DNA from: Clostridia bacterium
GTDB taxonomy: Bacteria; Bacillota; Clostridia; Christensenellales; Christensenellaceae
DNA: 64,000 nt
Assembly (NCBI GenBank): GCA_017531505.1
Contig: JAFXKX010000009.1
Span: 1-64,000, forward strand
Direction: 5' to 3'
Position numbers and translations under genes: made by a program. Below the pieces are notes generated by a model. It was not told where the DNA came from. It did not search any database and saw nothing but the letters and a program-made list of their open reading frames with translations. Shown here in pieces: positions 6,730-15,802 of this stretch (positions are counted from its first letter, which is position 1; every line of letters starts with the position of its first letter).

Positions 6730-8835
6730 TTATTCGGTCTGTGTCTTCCATACGCGGCCCACATAGTCTTTGGGTACCACCAGATCATAGTAGTCGTTGA
6801 TCGAGATAGCCGTCGCCACGGTGAATTTGTTCTTCACCTGCGCGATGCACCGCTCCAGATATACTTCATCCACTTCTTCGCCGTTCAGGCTGTATACCTT
6901 CTCGTTGCTGTTGTTATAGATAAAGGTATCTGTAATAAAGCTCTGATTTGCCAGCACCGCCATACCCTTGCTGTCCGACAAAATGTCCTTGCCGGATAAC
7001 AATCGCGAGTCATACTCGATGCCAAACAGGTTGAGCAGCGTGGGCAGTACGTCTACACTGCAGCACGGCTTGGAGATATAGACCGGTTCCTCCATGCTGC
7101 CACTCCACAGGATAAAGTTGCTCTTGTAGCGTTCCATGCCGCCCCAATCCAGCTCGCCGCCCAGGAACTCTGCGTGTTCCTTATCGGTCAGGCCGTAGGG
7201 ATAGTGGTCAGATGCCAATGCGATGACCGTGTTTTCCAACAGCCCCTTCTGCTCCAGCGTATCCAGCAGATACTCCAGCGCATATTCCAGTTCCAGATTG
7301 CACGCCACATAAGACTTCGCCGCTTCGGAATACCCATCCAGTTTTGCATAGTTGAGCACGGTGTCCTCATTGCGTTCTACCATGGAATTGACATCGCTCA
7401 TTTTGTAATTGTGGTGTCCGCTGACACTCATGTAATATACATGGAAGCGCTCGTCGTTGATATATTCGTCAATGCTCTTCTTTACCGTATCCAGGTCAGA
7501 TTCCGGCCAGCCGGTCAGCCCCAGCTCGTTTCTGCCCTTATAGGTCAGGTAGCCGATGGTGGGGTGCGTCTCCTTGCGCTTGTAGTAAGAGGCCGTGTGA
7601 CCGTGGTATGCCACGCTGTTCACCCCTTCACCGCGCAATACGCTGCCCATACAGAACGGCAGACAGTTGTCCTTGGATGCCACAAAGGTGCCGTTGGTCT
7701 TGGCACGTGCCGTATCCGGGAACAAGCCGGTCAGGAAGGTGTATTCCCCGTTGGTCGTATTGGAGGGGAATGTCGTCCAGTAGTTTTCAAATACAAATCC
7801 CTCGTGGGTCAGTTTCCACAACGCAGGCGTCAGTTCCTCATCCACCACAGCGGCAGGAGAGAAAGATTCCGCACAAATGAGTATCAGGTTGTACCCTTCA
7901 AACATCCCTGTATATTCATTTTTGCCGGTAGGCGGCAGATTTGCAAAATAGGTGTGCAGCGTCTTGAGGTCTTCGTCCTCCTCCGCTGCTGCCAGCGCCT
8001 CAAAGTCGATATCCATCACATTGGGAGAGGTATCGACTGCCGGTTCGATCACAGAGGATTCCGTCTCAGACCCGATCACGCTGCCTTCAACGCTGCTGCT
8101 GATTTCTTCCTCTGTAAGCGTGCTTTCCAGTTCCGCATCCACATCCAGCGTCACCTCTTCGTCAAAGCCGAATATCGCATACTGCAGGTCGCTCTTGGCG
8201 GTATACAGCATACCCAGTTTCTGTACGCTGAGGTCCATGACCCATGTATTGTGATACAGGTCATAGGGCGTATATGCACCCTTGCCGCCCAGCGGCAGCA
8301 TGACAAAAATATTGCACAGATAAATGATCACAGCCAGCGCGATGACAATGATCCGCTTCTGGCGCACCGGCATATAGCGGCTTCTGTGGCGGCGGGTCAC
8401 ACGCACCTGCTTTCTCTTCTTGAGTCCGAAGGGCAGGGCGATCATGGGCAGCGCCAGTATGATCAGCTTGAGGGCAGACTGACCGATTGCGATCAGCATC
8501 GCCGTAAAGAAATTTGTCACGGCATCGCCCGCCATCGTCACTTGTGCCATCGTCCAGAACGAAAAGAAGATGCGGTAATACACCACCTGCGATGCATACA
8601 GCAAAAACAGCGCAATGCTCACCGTCCAGTATATGATTTTCCGTATCTTTGCCTTCTTAAACAGATCTGTCAGAAAGCCCAGTATCAGGCCCGTCGGCAA
8701 TACCGACAGCATCGGGTATAATACGCGCAGATCCTTAAATATCGCTATGTGGAATACCAACTCCATAAACATCAGCATTCCCGTAAAATATACACAAGAA
8801 AAATTCGCAGCCGCAAATCTCTTGAACCGTTCCAT
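6730..8835 (-). CDS. ltaS: LtaS-type sulfatase-fold phosphoglycerol transferase
   Basis: A 701-residue membrane enzyme of the lipoteichoic acid synthase family. Several membrane helices occupy residues 12-190, a Glu/Ser-rich linker (about 225-290) follows, and the extracellular sulfatase-fold domain runs from about 310. Expected active-site parts are present: CAESFSP (metal-binding Glu near 323), PSNTTNGEY (catalytic Thr near 360), AYHGH, SGHHNY and ASDHYPYG. Known members polymerise glycerol phosphate from phosphatidylglycerol or prime this chain; which of these it does is not decidable here. AGGAGG stands before the ATG. Monocistronic, with its own terminator. Confidence 0.88.
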   Translation of the reverse strand: MERFKRFAAANFSCVYFTGMLMFMELVFHIAIFKDLRVLYPMLSVLPTGLILGFLTDLFKKAKIRKIIYWTVSIALFLLYASQVVYYRIFFSFWTMAQVTMAGDAVTNFFTAMLIAIGQSALKLIILALPMIALPFGLKKRKQVRVTRRHRSRYMPVRQKRIIVIALAVIIYLCNIFVMLPLGGKGAYTPYDLYHNTWVMDLSVQKLGMLYTAKSDLQYAIFGFDEEVTLDVDAELESTLTEEEISSSVEGSVIGSETESSVIEPAVDTSPNVMDIDFEALAAAEEDEDLKTLHTYFANLPPTGKNEYTGMFEGYNLILICAESFSPAAVVDEELTPALWKLTHEGFVFENYWTTFPSNTTNGEYTFLTGLFPDTARAKTNGTFVASKDNCLPFCMGSVLRGEGVNSVAYHGHTASYYKRKETHPTIGYLTYKGRNELGLTGWPESDLDTVKKSIDEYINDERFHVYYMSVSGHHNYKMSDVNSMVERNEDTVLNYAKLDGYSEAAKSYVACNLELEYALEYLLDTLEQKGLLENTVIALASDHYPYGLTDKEHAEFLGGELDWGGMERYKSNFILWSGSMEEPVYISKPCCSVDVLPTLLNLFGIEYDSRLLSGKDILSDSKGMAVLANQSFITDTFIYNNSNEKVYSLNGEEVDEVYLERCIAQVKNKFTVATAISINDYYDLVVPKDYVGRVWKTQTE

Positions 8836-8940
8836 GTTTCTTCCTCCTGGTCATGGGTATCTCCCGCGACCGTTACTATCATATCACTTTTTACGACAAT
8901 ATCCTATGAAATATTTCTTAAATTTACATATTTATTTTAC

Positions 8941-8971
8941 AAAAAAGAGACTGCCTTGTACAGCAGTCTCT
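8941..8971 (-). terminator. Terminator after trhP
   Basis: AGAGACTGC (8946-8954) and GCAGTCTCT (8963-8971) with six T on the leftward side, seven bases after the stop. Confidence 0.9.
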
Positions 8972-8977
8972 GTTTAC

Positions 8978-10204
8978 TTATTTGAGTATCAGGCGCAGCA
9001 TATCGCCCTTATGCAGTTTTTCGGGGCAGCGCAGCCGTACGATCTCCTGCGGATGGGGCGCCGCTTCGCGCACCTGCCCTTCGGCATCATACAGTTCTTC
9101 CAGCGTGAAGGTCAGCCCATGACTGTGGGGCGAGAGGATGCTCAGCCTTTCCCCTACGCAGAACTTGTTGCGCTGTTCCACAGTGACCAGCCCGTTTTCA
9201 TCCGCCTCCTCTACCACCACGCCGCAGAAACTGTAATCTCTCTGCTGGGGTTTACGGTAAATATCCATGGATTCCGCACCGCCGTCAAAGTAAAAGCCGG
9301 TGGTAAAGCCGCGGGTCGCGCAGTCGCGCAAGTCTGTCAGCAGCTGCGGATCCAGCTGATATCCTTCGGGGTCTGCATAATACGCGTCGATGGCGCGGCG
9401 GTATGCATTGACCACTGCCGCCACATAATACTGCGACTTCATACGTCCCTCGATCTTGAAGGATGCAATGCCCGCCTCGATCAGCGCCGGCACATGCTCG
9501 ATCATCATCATATCCTTGGAGTTCAGCACAAAGGTCTCGTGATCTTCTTCTATGATCGGGAAATATTCCTCGGGGTACTGGGCCTCGTGCAATGCAAACC
9601 GCCAGCGGCAGGGCTGTGCACAGGCACCTTTGTTGCCGCTGCGCCCCGTCAGCACGGAGGACAGCAGACATCTGCCCGAATACGCCACACACATGGCGCC
9701 GTGTATAAATGCTTCGATCTCCAGCGTATCCGGTATCTTCTCATGCATCTGCCGGATCTCTGCCAGCGAGGTTTCTCTTGCCAGTACGATACGCTCGGCA
9801 CCCATCTTGTGCCAGAATGCCGCACTGCGATAGTTCATGGTGCTCATCTGCGTACTGATGTGTACATTCAGCCCTGCCTCGATACACAGGTCTATGATGC
9901 CCGGGTCAGATACGATGACCGCATCCGCACCGATCTCTTTCAGATACGCCAGATACTCGGGCAAGCCGTCCAGATCGTCGTTGTGAAAGAGGGAGTTGAC
10001 CGTGATATACACCTTCTTGCCCAGATCATGGGCACGGCAGATGGCATCGCGCAATTCCTGTTCCGTAAAGTTTGCCGCAAAGGCGCGCAAACCAAATTTC
10101 TTACCTGCCAGATAAATGGCATCGGCGCCATAGCGCAGGGCAGCATCGAAACACTCCATGCTGCCTGCGGGCGCCAATAATTCTACTCTCTTTTTTTTGC
10201 TCAT
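8978..10204 (-). CDS. trhP: U32 family protein, TrhP/YrrO-like tRNA hydroxylation factor
   Basis: A 408-residue peptidase-U32 family protein. The N-terminal half starts ELLAPAGSMECFDAALRYGADAIYL, a hallmark, and carries the Cys cluster CVAYSGRCLLS...GACAQPCRW, which in this family fits an iron-sulfur site. Relatives TrhP (YegQ) and B. subtilis YrrN/YrrO take part in hydroxylation of uridine 34 in tRNA using prephenate. The gene lies one base after mltG, as in the Bacillus mltG-yrrM-yrrN-yrrO region, which supports the assignment. Despite the name, protease activity is not expected. Confidence 0.82.
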   Translation of the reverse strand: MSKKKRVELLAPAGSMECFDAALRYGADAIYLAGKKFGLRAFAANFTEQELRDAICRAHDLGKKVYITVNSLFHNDDLDGLPEYLAYLKEIGADAVIVSDPGIIDLCIEAGLNVHISTQMSTMNYRSAAFWHKMGAERIVLARETSLAEIRQMHEKIPDTLEIEAFIHGAMCVAYSGRCLLSSVLTGRSGNKGACAQPCRWRFALHEAQYPEEYFPIIEEDHETFVLNSKDMMMIEHVPALIEAGIASFKIEGRMKSQYYVAAVVNAYRRAIDAYYADPEGYQLDPQLLTDLRDCATRGFTTGFYFDGGAESMDIYRKPQQRDYSFCGVVVEEADENGLVTVEQRNKFCVGERLSILSPHSHGLTFTLEELYDAEGQVREAAPHPQEIVRLRCPEKLHKGDMLRLILK

Positions 10205-10205
10205 A

Positions 10206-11771
10206 TTACCACAAATGCTGATATTTTGCTACGTTGGCGTTGTGCTCGTCCAGCGTCTTTGCAAAGACGGTGGTGCCTTCCGCCGGGTCGCCTGCACAGA
10301 AGTACAGATATCCGTCGTCCATAAACTGTTCGTCCGGCCACAGGGCTGCCTCGATGGCATCCTTACCGGGGTTACAGATGGGTCCTACCGGCAAACCGGT
10401 GTGCAGGTAGGTGTTGTAGGGCGAGGGCGTCTGGGTCTCTGCCGCAGAGTATACAAACTTCTTTTCGGGCATAAAGTACTGCAATGTCGCACAGGACTGC
10501 AGCTTCATACCGGATTCCAGTCTGTTGTGGAATACAGCAGATACTTTCTTGAAGTCTTCCAGTTTGCCTGCTTCCTTCTGAATGATGGAGGCCAGCGTGA
10601 CCACTTCGTCGGTGGTCATACCCAGTTCCGCTGCCCGTGCACGGTACTCTTCGGTAAATATCTCGTTAAAGCGGTTGAGCATTTTTTCGATAACGCTCTC
10701 TTCGTCAGATGCGATAAAGAAATCATACGTATCCGGGAAGAGGTATCCTTCCAGTATATACTCGCGCTTCTTGCTGCTGCCTGCCTGCTTGTCCAGCACT
10801 TCCTGTACAAACCAGTATTCGTTATACTCGCCGCCGCGGGCGATCTGGGTATCAAAGTCGGTAGCATCTTCAAATACGCTTGCGTCTTCCAGTTTTGTGA
10901 CGATCTGCTCGTTCAGGATACCTTCCACCAGCATGACACGGGTGGATGTCTGTGCCGCAGCAGGGCGCTTCAATACGTTGATGACCTCATCATAGGTCAT
11001 GCTGGGCGACAGTTCGAATTTGCCTGCCAGCAGTTTTGTACTCATATCCGAGAAGTCTACATAATATTTGAAAATGGTGCTGTTGCGGATAACGCCTGCT
11101 TCCTCCAGTTTTTTGGAGATGGTAGAGAGGCTGTCCTTTTTATCGATGACCACTTCCACGATCTCGGTGGGATCATCGCCTACCGGCTTGACAAAGCGCT
11201 CATACGCAAAGTCATATACCTTGAAGCCCAGCAATACCATCAATACCAGTGCGATGGCTGCCGCGCCCACCCCTTTTAAGATGCGCAGGCCCATGTCCTT
11301 CATGATCTCTTTTGCGGTGATCTCTTCCTGCGGCTCTTCTCTGTAAGCGCGGATCCGCTTGGTACCGCCGGACTGCTCGCCCTGCGCCTGCTTCTTTTTG
11401 AGGGAGGACAGGCCGGGCAACCGGAATCCCTTTTCCGATTTCTCCTGTGCTTGTTTCGTCTTTGTCACCGGGCGGATGCGCTGCGTACGGCCTTCGCTCT
11501 GGGCAGGCTGCTCTGCCGCCTGTCTTACGGGGCGGATACGCTGTGTGCGGCCATCGGTCTGCGCGGGCTGCTGCTCTGCAGGACGGCGGCGGGGGCGCAA
11601 TTCTCCTATATTGCGAATTTTGGCAGGTGCCGGTTCCTCTTTGATCTCCGGTGCAGGTGCACCGATCCGTCTGGAGCGAGGTACCTCCTCTACGGGCTGC
11701 TCGGGCTGTATGGTCTGCACTTCTTCAAACTCTACCGGTTTGATACTGCGTCTTTCATTCCGATTATCCAT
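10206..11771 (-). CDS. mltG: Endolytic murein transglycosylase MltG
   Basis: A 521-residue YceG-like protein that cuts nascent glycan strands at the membrane. A single helix lies at about 167-186, followed by a LysM-like region and the catalytic domain with Glu400 in ASIIQKEAG and the YNTYLHTGLPVGPI signature. The cytoplasmic N-terminal 150 residues are unusually long, basic and Pro/Gln-rich, with an 18-residue unit ending GRTQRIRPV repeated at about 65-82 and 86-102. GAGGAAATT precedes the ATG. It is the third gene of rnj-ylbF-mltG-trhP. Confidence 0.92.
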   Translation of the reverse strand: MDNRNERRSIKPVEFEEVQTIQPEQPVEEVPRSRRIGAPAPEIKEEPAPAKIRNIGELRPRRRPAEQQPAQTDGRTQRIRPVRQAAEQPAQSEGRTQRIRPVTKTKQAQEKSEKGFRLPGLSSLKKKQAQGEQSGGTKRIRAYREEPQEEITAKEIMKDMGLRILKGVGAAAIALVLMVLLGFKVYDFAYERFVKPVGDDPTEIVEVVIDKKDSLSTISKKLEEAGVIRNSTIFKYYVDFSDMSTKLLAGKFELSPSMTYDEVINVLKRPAAAQTSTRVMLVEGILNEQIVTKLEDASVFEDATDFDTQIARGGEYNEYWFVQEVLDKQAGSSKKREYILEGYLFPDTYDFFIASDEESVIEKMLNRFNEIFTEEYRARAAELGMTTDEVVTLASIIQKEAGKLEDFKKVSAVFHNRLESGMKLQSCATLQYFMPEKKFVYSAAETQTPSPYNTYLHTGLPVGPICNPGKDAIEAALWPDEQFMDDGYLYFCAGDPAEGTTVFAKTLDEHNANVAKYQHLW

Positions 11772-11806
11772 AATTTCCTCTTGTTTCTCCTCTATGTCAC
11801 AGTTCC

Positions 11807-12154
11807 TTATGCATCAAACAATCCGGTATCGATGTCGCACGCTTCACCGATGATCTTGTAAATATCCGATACAATGGTGTTGAACTTATATTCTGCCGCA
11901 AAAAACTCTGTCACTTTGGGGTTGAGCGCCAACACTTCGCCCACCTTCTGCAGCTGCTCCATCAGTTCCACAGCAGGCTGCTGCCCGGAGAGCATGGTGG
12001 TCTGTGCTTCAAACTGTGCTTTCTTATACTGGGTGAGCAATGCTTTGGTCGTTTCGTCGGCATACAGTTCATCCTTCAGCGCCTTAAAGTGCTTATACTC
12101 TTCGCTGGCCTTGATATCCCCTGCCAGCAGATGTGCTCTGTCGTAAATATACAT
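11807..12154 (-). CDS. YlbF/YmcA family protein
   Basis: A 115-residue, mostly helical protein of the YlbF/YmcA (RicF/RicA) family; in Bacillus these small proteins assist RNA maturation by RNase Y and control sporulation and competence. Its position 17 bases after the RNase J gene fits an RNA-processing role. The start MYIYDRAHLLAG at 12154 is set by GGAGG eight bases upstream; the longer frame upstream lies inside rnj. The Cys cluster known from the Bacillus Ric complex is not evident here, so a Ric-like role is inference. Confidence 0.75.
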   Translation of the reverse strand: MYIYDRAHLLAGDIKASEEYKHFKALKDELYADETTKALLTQYKKAQFEAQTTMLSGQQPAVELMEQLQKVGEVLALNPKVTEFFAAEYKFNTIVSDIYKIIGEACDIDTGLFDA

Positions 12155-12171
12155 ACACGTTTCCTCCGTGA

Positions 12172-14037
12172 TCAGATTTCGATGATGATAGGCAATATCA
12201 TGGGGCGCCGCTTGGTCTGGTTGTACAGATACGAGCTCAGCGCGCTCTTGACTCTGTTTTTGATGCTGGACCAACTGTAGATGCGCTCATACATACAATC
12301 GTCTACCGTACGCATGATCAGTTCCTTGGCGTGCTGTATCAGGTCTTCGGATTCCTTTACATACACAAAGCCGCGGGTCAGTATCTCGGGCTCTACCACC
12401 AGCCCCTTGATGCCCTTGGACAATGTCAGTACTGCCACGAACAAGCCGTCCTGCGACAGCTGTTGTCTGTCTTTCAGCACCACGCTGCCGATGTCACCTA
12501 CGCCCAGACCGTCTACCAGCACCACGCCGGATTCCACAGCCTCGCCGTATTTTGCTTCCTTATCCTTCAGCTCGATGGGGGTGCCGTTCTTGGGGATAAA
12601 CACATTCTTTTGCTTGATGCCCATCTCGTAGGCGATATTGGCATGGCTGTACAGCTGCCGTTCTTCGCCGTGCACCGGGATAAAGTATTTGGGATTGACC
12701 ATCGAGAGCATCAGTTTCAGTTCTTCCTGACAGGCGTGACCGGATACGTGCACTTTTGCCATGCCGCCGTATACCACCTTTGCCCCCTGACGGTACAACA
12801 GGTTCATGACATGAGAGATGTTCTTTTCGTTGCCCGGGATATTGGAGGAGGAGAAGATGACCAGGTCCCCCTGCTTGATCTGTATTTTGCTGTGGCTGCC
12901 TTCCGCCATACGAGTCAGGCCGGACATCGGCTCGCCCTGGCTGCCGGTAGCCAGTATGACCAGTTTGTTGTCGCGGACACGGTCGATCTCGTCCATCTCC
13001 ACCACCATTTTATCCGGCAGAGAGAGATACCCCAATTCTTTGGCGACCGTGCTGATGCGCACCATGCTGCGCCCTGTCAGGCATATCTTGCGGTTAAATT
13101 TCTTTGCCGTATCGATGACCTGCTGCAGACGGTGCACGTTGGATGCAAAGGTCGCTACGATGATACGACCCTTTGCCTCTGCAAAGTAGTTTTCCAGCGT
13201 CTGTCCGACGCTGCGTTCGGATATGGTGTATCCGGGTTTCTCCGCATTGGTACTGTCAGATAACAGTGCCAATACCCCCTGCTTGCCCAGTTCCGCAAAG
13301 CGCTGGATATCCATCACTTTGCCGTCGATGGGGGTCAGGTCCATCTTGAAGTCGCCGGTATGCACCACGATACCTGCCGGCGTATGGATCGCCAGCGCCA
13401 GTGCATCGTCAATGCTGTGGGTCACGCGGATAAACTCCACTTCAAATACCCCGCACTTGACTCTGTCGCCCGCTTCCACGCGATGCAGCGTCTGCCCTTT
13501 TACGCCATGCTCTGCCAGTTTGAGTTCCACCAGCGCCTGCGTCAGTTTGGTGCCGTATACCGGCACATTGAGTTTGGGCAGGATGTGCGGTGTTGCACCG
13601 ATATGATCTTCATGCCCGTGGGTAAGGATCATTGTACGCAGTTTGTCCGGATTGTTCTGCAGATAAGTGATATCCGGGATAACATAGTCGATACCCGGCA
13701 TATCCGTGCTCTCCGGGAAGTAAGTACCGCAGTCTACGACGATCATATCATTGCCGTATTCAAATACCGTCATATTCTTGCCCACTTCGCCGATGCCGCC
13801 CAGCGGGATGATGCGAAGCGGTAAAATATCTTTCGCCTTTGCGGGTCTCTTATTGTTATTTCTGCCGGCAGGTCTGCGGGACTTGGTATCGGCCGCTCTG
13901 GCCACACTGCTCTTGCGAGCCTTTGCATCAGCTGTTCTTGCTGCGCTGCTCTTATGGGGTTTCGCCGTTGTCTGCTTACGGTTATGCGCAGCAGCCTTGT
14001 TTGCCGGTCTTTCCGTCGTTGTATTTTGATTTTTCAA
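12172..14037 (-). CDS. rnj: Ribonuclease J
   Basis: A 621-residue RNase J of the metallo-beta-lactamase/beta-CASP family, with both endonuclease and 5' exonuclease activity in known members. Zinc-binding HGHEDH at 140-145, VHTGDFKMD, the SDSTNAEKPG segment and the later HVSGH motif are intact. Residues 1-70 form a basic low-complexity extension with two similar copies of a KSS-AR-AD-K unit, absent from standard RNase J, possibly for RNA binding. The start appears to be TTG at 14037, with AGAGG ten bases upstream; no ATG precedes the conserved core. First gene of a four-gene operon. Confidence 0.93.
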   Translation of the reverse strand: MKNQNTTTERPANKAAAHNRKQTTAKPHKSSAARTADAKARKSSVARAADTKSRRPAGRNNNKRPAKAKDILPLRIIPLGGIGEVGKNMTVFEYGNDMIVVDCGTYFPESTDMPGIDYVIPDITYLQNNPDKLRTMILTHGHEDHIGATPHILPKLNVPVYGTKLTQALVELKLAEHGVKGQTLHRVEAGDRVKCGVFEVEFIRVTHSIDDALALAIHTPAGIVVHTGDFKMDLTPIDGKVMDIQRFAELGKQGVLALLSDSTNAEKPGYTISERSVGQTLENYFAEAKGRIIVATFASNVHRLQQVIDTAKKFNRKICLTGRSMVRISTVAKELGYLSLPDKMVVEMDEIDRVRDNKLVILATGSQGEPMSGLTRMAEGSHSKIQIKQGDLVIFSSSNIPGNEKNISHVMNLLYRQGAKVVYGGMAKVHVSGHACQEELKLMLSMVNPKYFIPVHGEERQLYSHANIAYEMGIKQKNVFIPKNGTPIELKDKEAKYGEAVESGVVLVDGLGVGDIGSVVLKDRQQLSQDGLFVAVLTLSKGIKGLVVEPEILTRGFVYVKESEDLIQHAKELIMRTVDDCMYERIYSWSSIKNRVKSALSSYLYNQTKRRPMILPIIIEI

Positions 14038-14082
14038 GTATATAAAACCTCTTTTCGTGATTACGCCAATTTCTCAACTTAT

Positions 14083-14111
14083 ATCATACCACACTTTGTG
14101 CGATTCGTTAA
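14083..14111 (-). promoter_or_regulatory. Promoter for the rnj operon
   Basis: TTAACG (14106-14111), 17 bases, TATGAT (14083-14088), preceded by TGG (extended minus 10). Confidence 0.65.
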
Positions 14112-14212
14112 GTATTTCTCATAACTTTCGTCATATCCATTTTTGCCCAATAAACACTTTGCACAAAATTACACATACATCCATATTATAAACCAACACA
14201 AGGAGGTTTGCC

Positions 14213-14977
14213 ATGCAAAAAATTGTAAACGTTTTGGGCATATCCCTGCGGTATCAATCTGACGACGGAGAGATCCCCGCCATTGCAGACCTCTCCATGG
14301 ACGTTGCGGAAGGTGAATTTTTAAGCATCGTCGGTCCGTCCGGCTGCGGGAAATCCACACTGCTGTCTGTGCTGGCCGGCTTGTTGCAGCCGGATGCCGG
14401 GCAGGTGTTGCTGCGGGGCGATCCCATCACAGGGCCGCATCCTGCCGTGGGGCTCATGCCCCAGCGCGATGCCCTCTTGCCCTGGCGCACGGTACGCAGC
14501 AATGTCTTGCTGGGGCAGGATGTCTCCCACAGCCGCAGCCGCGAAGCCGAAGCATATGCCGATGCTCTGCTCAGCGCCTATGGGTTATCCGGATTTGCGC
14601 AAAAATACCCGTCGGAACTTTCGGGCGGTATGCGGCAGCGGGCGGCCCTGATCCGTACATTGGCCACACAGCCTGCGTTGCTGCTGCTGGATGAGCCCTT
14701 TTCCTCGCTGGATTATCAGACGCGCATCACCGTCGCCGCAGATATCCACCGCATCATCAAACAACAGCAAAAGACCGCCGTTATGGTGACCCACGATCTG
14801 TCCGAGGCACTCAGCGTATCCGACCGCATTCTGGTGTTGTCCCGCCGCCCTGCCTCTGTCAAACGTATCTTTGTCTCCGATTTCGGTCCCGATGTCCCGC
14901 CTCTGGCGCGGCGCGAGCATCCTGCGTTTGCCGCTGCCTTCGAGCAATTATGGAGGGAGCTTGATGTCCATGTCTGA
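14213..14977 (+). CDS. NitT/TauT-type ABC transporter, ATP-binding protein
   Basis: A 254-residue ABC ATPase of the SsuB/TauB/ThiZ type. Walker A GPSGCGKST (about 43-51), Q-loop GLMPQRDALLPW, signature LSGGMRQR, Walker B LLLLDEPFSSLD and the switch His in VMVTHDLSE are all intact. AAGGAGG lies before the ATG. Its end overlaps the permease gene by 14 bases, and the solute-binding gene follows, making one import operon. The substrate may be an anion such as a sulfonate, or a thiamin precursor; no riboswitch was found that would decide it. Confidence 0.9.
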   Translation: MQKIVNVLGISLRYQSDDGEIPAIADLSMDVAEGEFLSIVGPSGCGKSTLLSVLAGLLQPDAGQVLLRGDPITGPHPAVGLMPQRDALLPWRTVRSNVLLGQDVSHSRSREAEAYADALLSAYGLSGFAQKYPSELSGGMRQRAALIRTLATQPALLLLDEPFSSLDYQTRITVAADIHRIIKQQQKTAVMVTHDLSEALSVSDRILVLSRRPASVKRIFVSDFGPDVPPLARREHPAFAAAFEQLWRELDVHV

Positions 14978-15776
14978 TACTTCTCTTTCCCCTGCCCGTA
15001 CCCGCTGGCTTGCCGCACAGCGCCGGCGCCGCGGCCTCATCCTCTTTGCAAAAGCCGCCCTGCTGCTGGGCTTTTTACTGGGCTGGGAACTTTCCGCCCG
15101 CCTTGGGTGGATCGACGCATTCATTATGAGCAGCCCTTCCCGCATCGCCGCCGCCATCTGGCGCATGACCTGCGACGGATCGCTGTTTCCCCATCTGCTT
15201 ACCACTTGTGCAGAGACTGCCGCAGGCTTTGTGCTGGGCACGCTGCTGGGCACGCTGATCGCCGCATTGCTGTGGTGGTCGCCCTTTGCGGCACAGGTGC
15301 TGGAGCCGTACCTGGTCATACTCAATGCCCTGCCCAAGGTGGCGCTGGGGCCCGTTATCATCGTATGGGTCGGTGCCGGGCCAAAGGCTATCCTGCTGAT
15401 GGCGCTGGCCATCTCGCTCATCGTCACCGTGCTGGAGGTCTTTCACAGTTTCAATGCCACCGATACCGAGATGCTGACGCTGCTGCGCGCCATGGGTGCC
15501 GGCAAACTGTGCATCTTCCGGCTGCTGGTGCTGCCCGGCAATCTGCCCGCCGTCATCAATGCCCTCAAGGTCAACGTAGGGCTCAGCTGGGTCGGTGTCA
15601 TCATGGGCGAGTTTCTCGTATCCAAGGCAGGTATCGGGTATCTCATCGTGTACGGTTCGCAGGTATTCCAGATGGATCTGGTCATGGCGGGCGTACTGCT
15701 GCTCACCTGTGCCGCCGCCCTGATGTACCGCGGCATCGTCTTACTCGAGAAAGTTTTGATAAGGCATATCCGCTGA
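14964..15776 (+). CDS. NitT/TauT-type ABC transporter, permease
   Basis: A 270-residue SsuC-like permease with about six membrane helices and the EAA-type cytoplasmic loop (LRAMGAGKLCIFRLLVLPG). The start at ATG 14964 is fixed by GGAGGGAGCTTG; translation is coupled to the ATPase gene, which it overlaps. The N-terminus is rich in Arg (WLAAQRRRRG) before the first helix. Works with the genes on both sides as a high-affinity importer. Confidence 0.9.
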   Translation: MSMSDTSLSPARTRWLAAQRRRRGLILFAKAALLLGFLLGWELSARLGWIDAFIMSSPSRIAAAIWRMTCDGSLFPHLLTTCAETAAGFVLGTLLGTLIAALLWWSPFAAQVLEPYLVILNALPKVALGPVIIVWVGAGPKAILLMALAISLIVTVLEVFHSFNATDTEMLTLLRAMGAGKLCIFRLLVLPGNLPAVINALKVNVGLSWVGVIMGEFLVSKAGIGYLIVYGSQVFQMDLVMAGVLLLTCAAALMYRGIVLLEKVLIRHIR

Positions 15777-15802
15777 CTCTTTTATGGGAGGTATGTTCTC
15801 TT

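Noticed and set aside
14112..14212. TPP-type riboswitch before the ABC importer
   Set aside because: The conserved TPP aptamer strands are absent, so a thiamin link is not supported.
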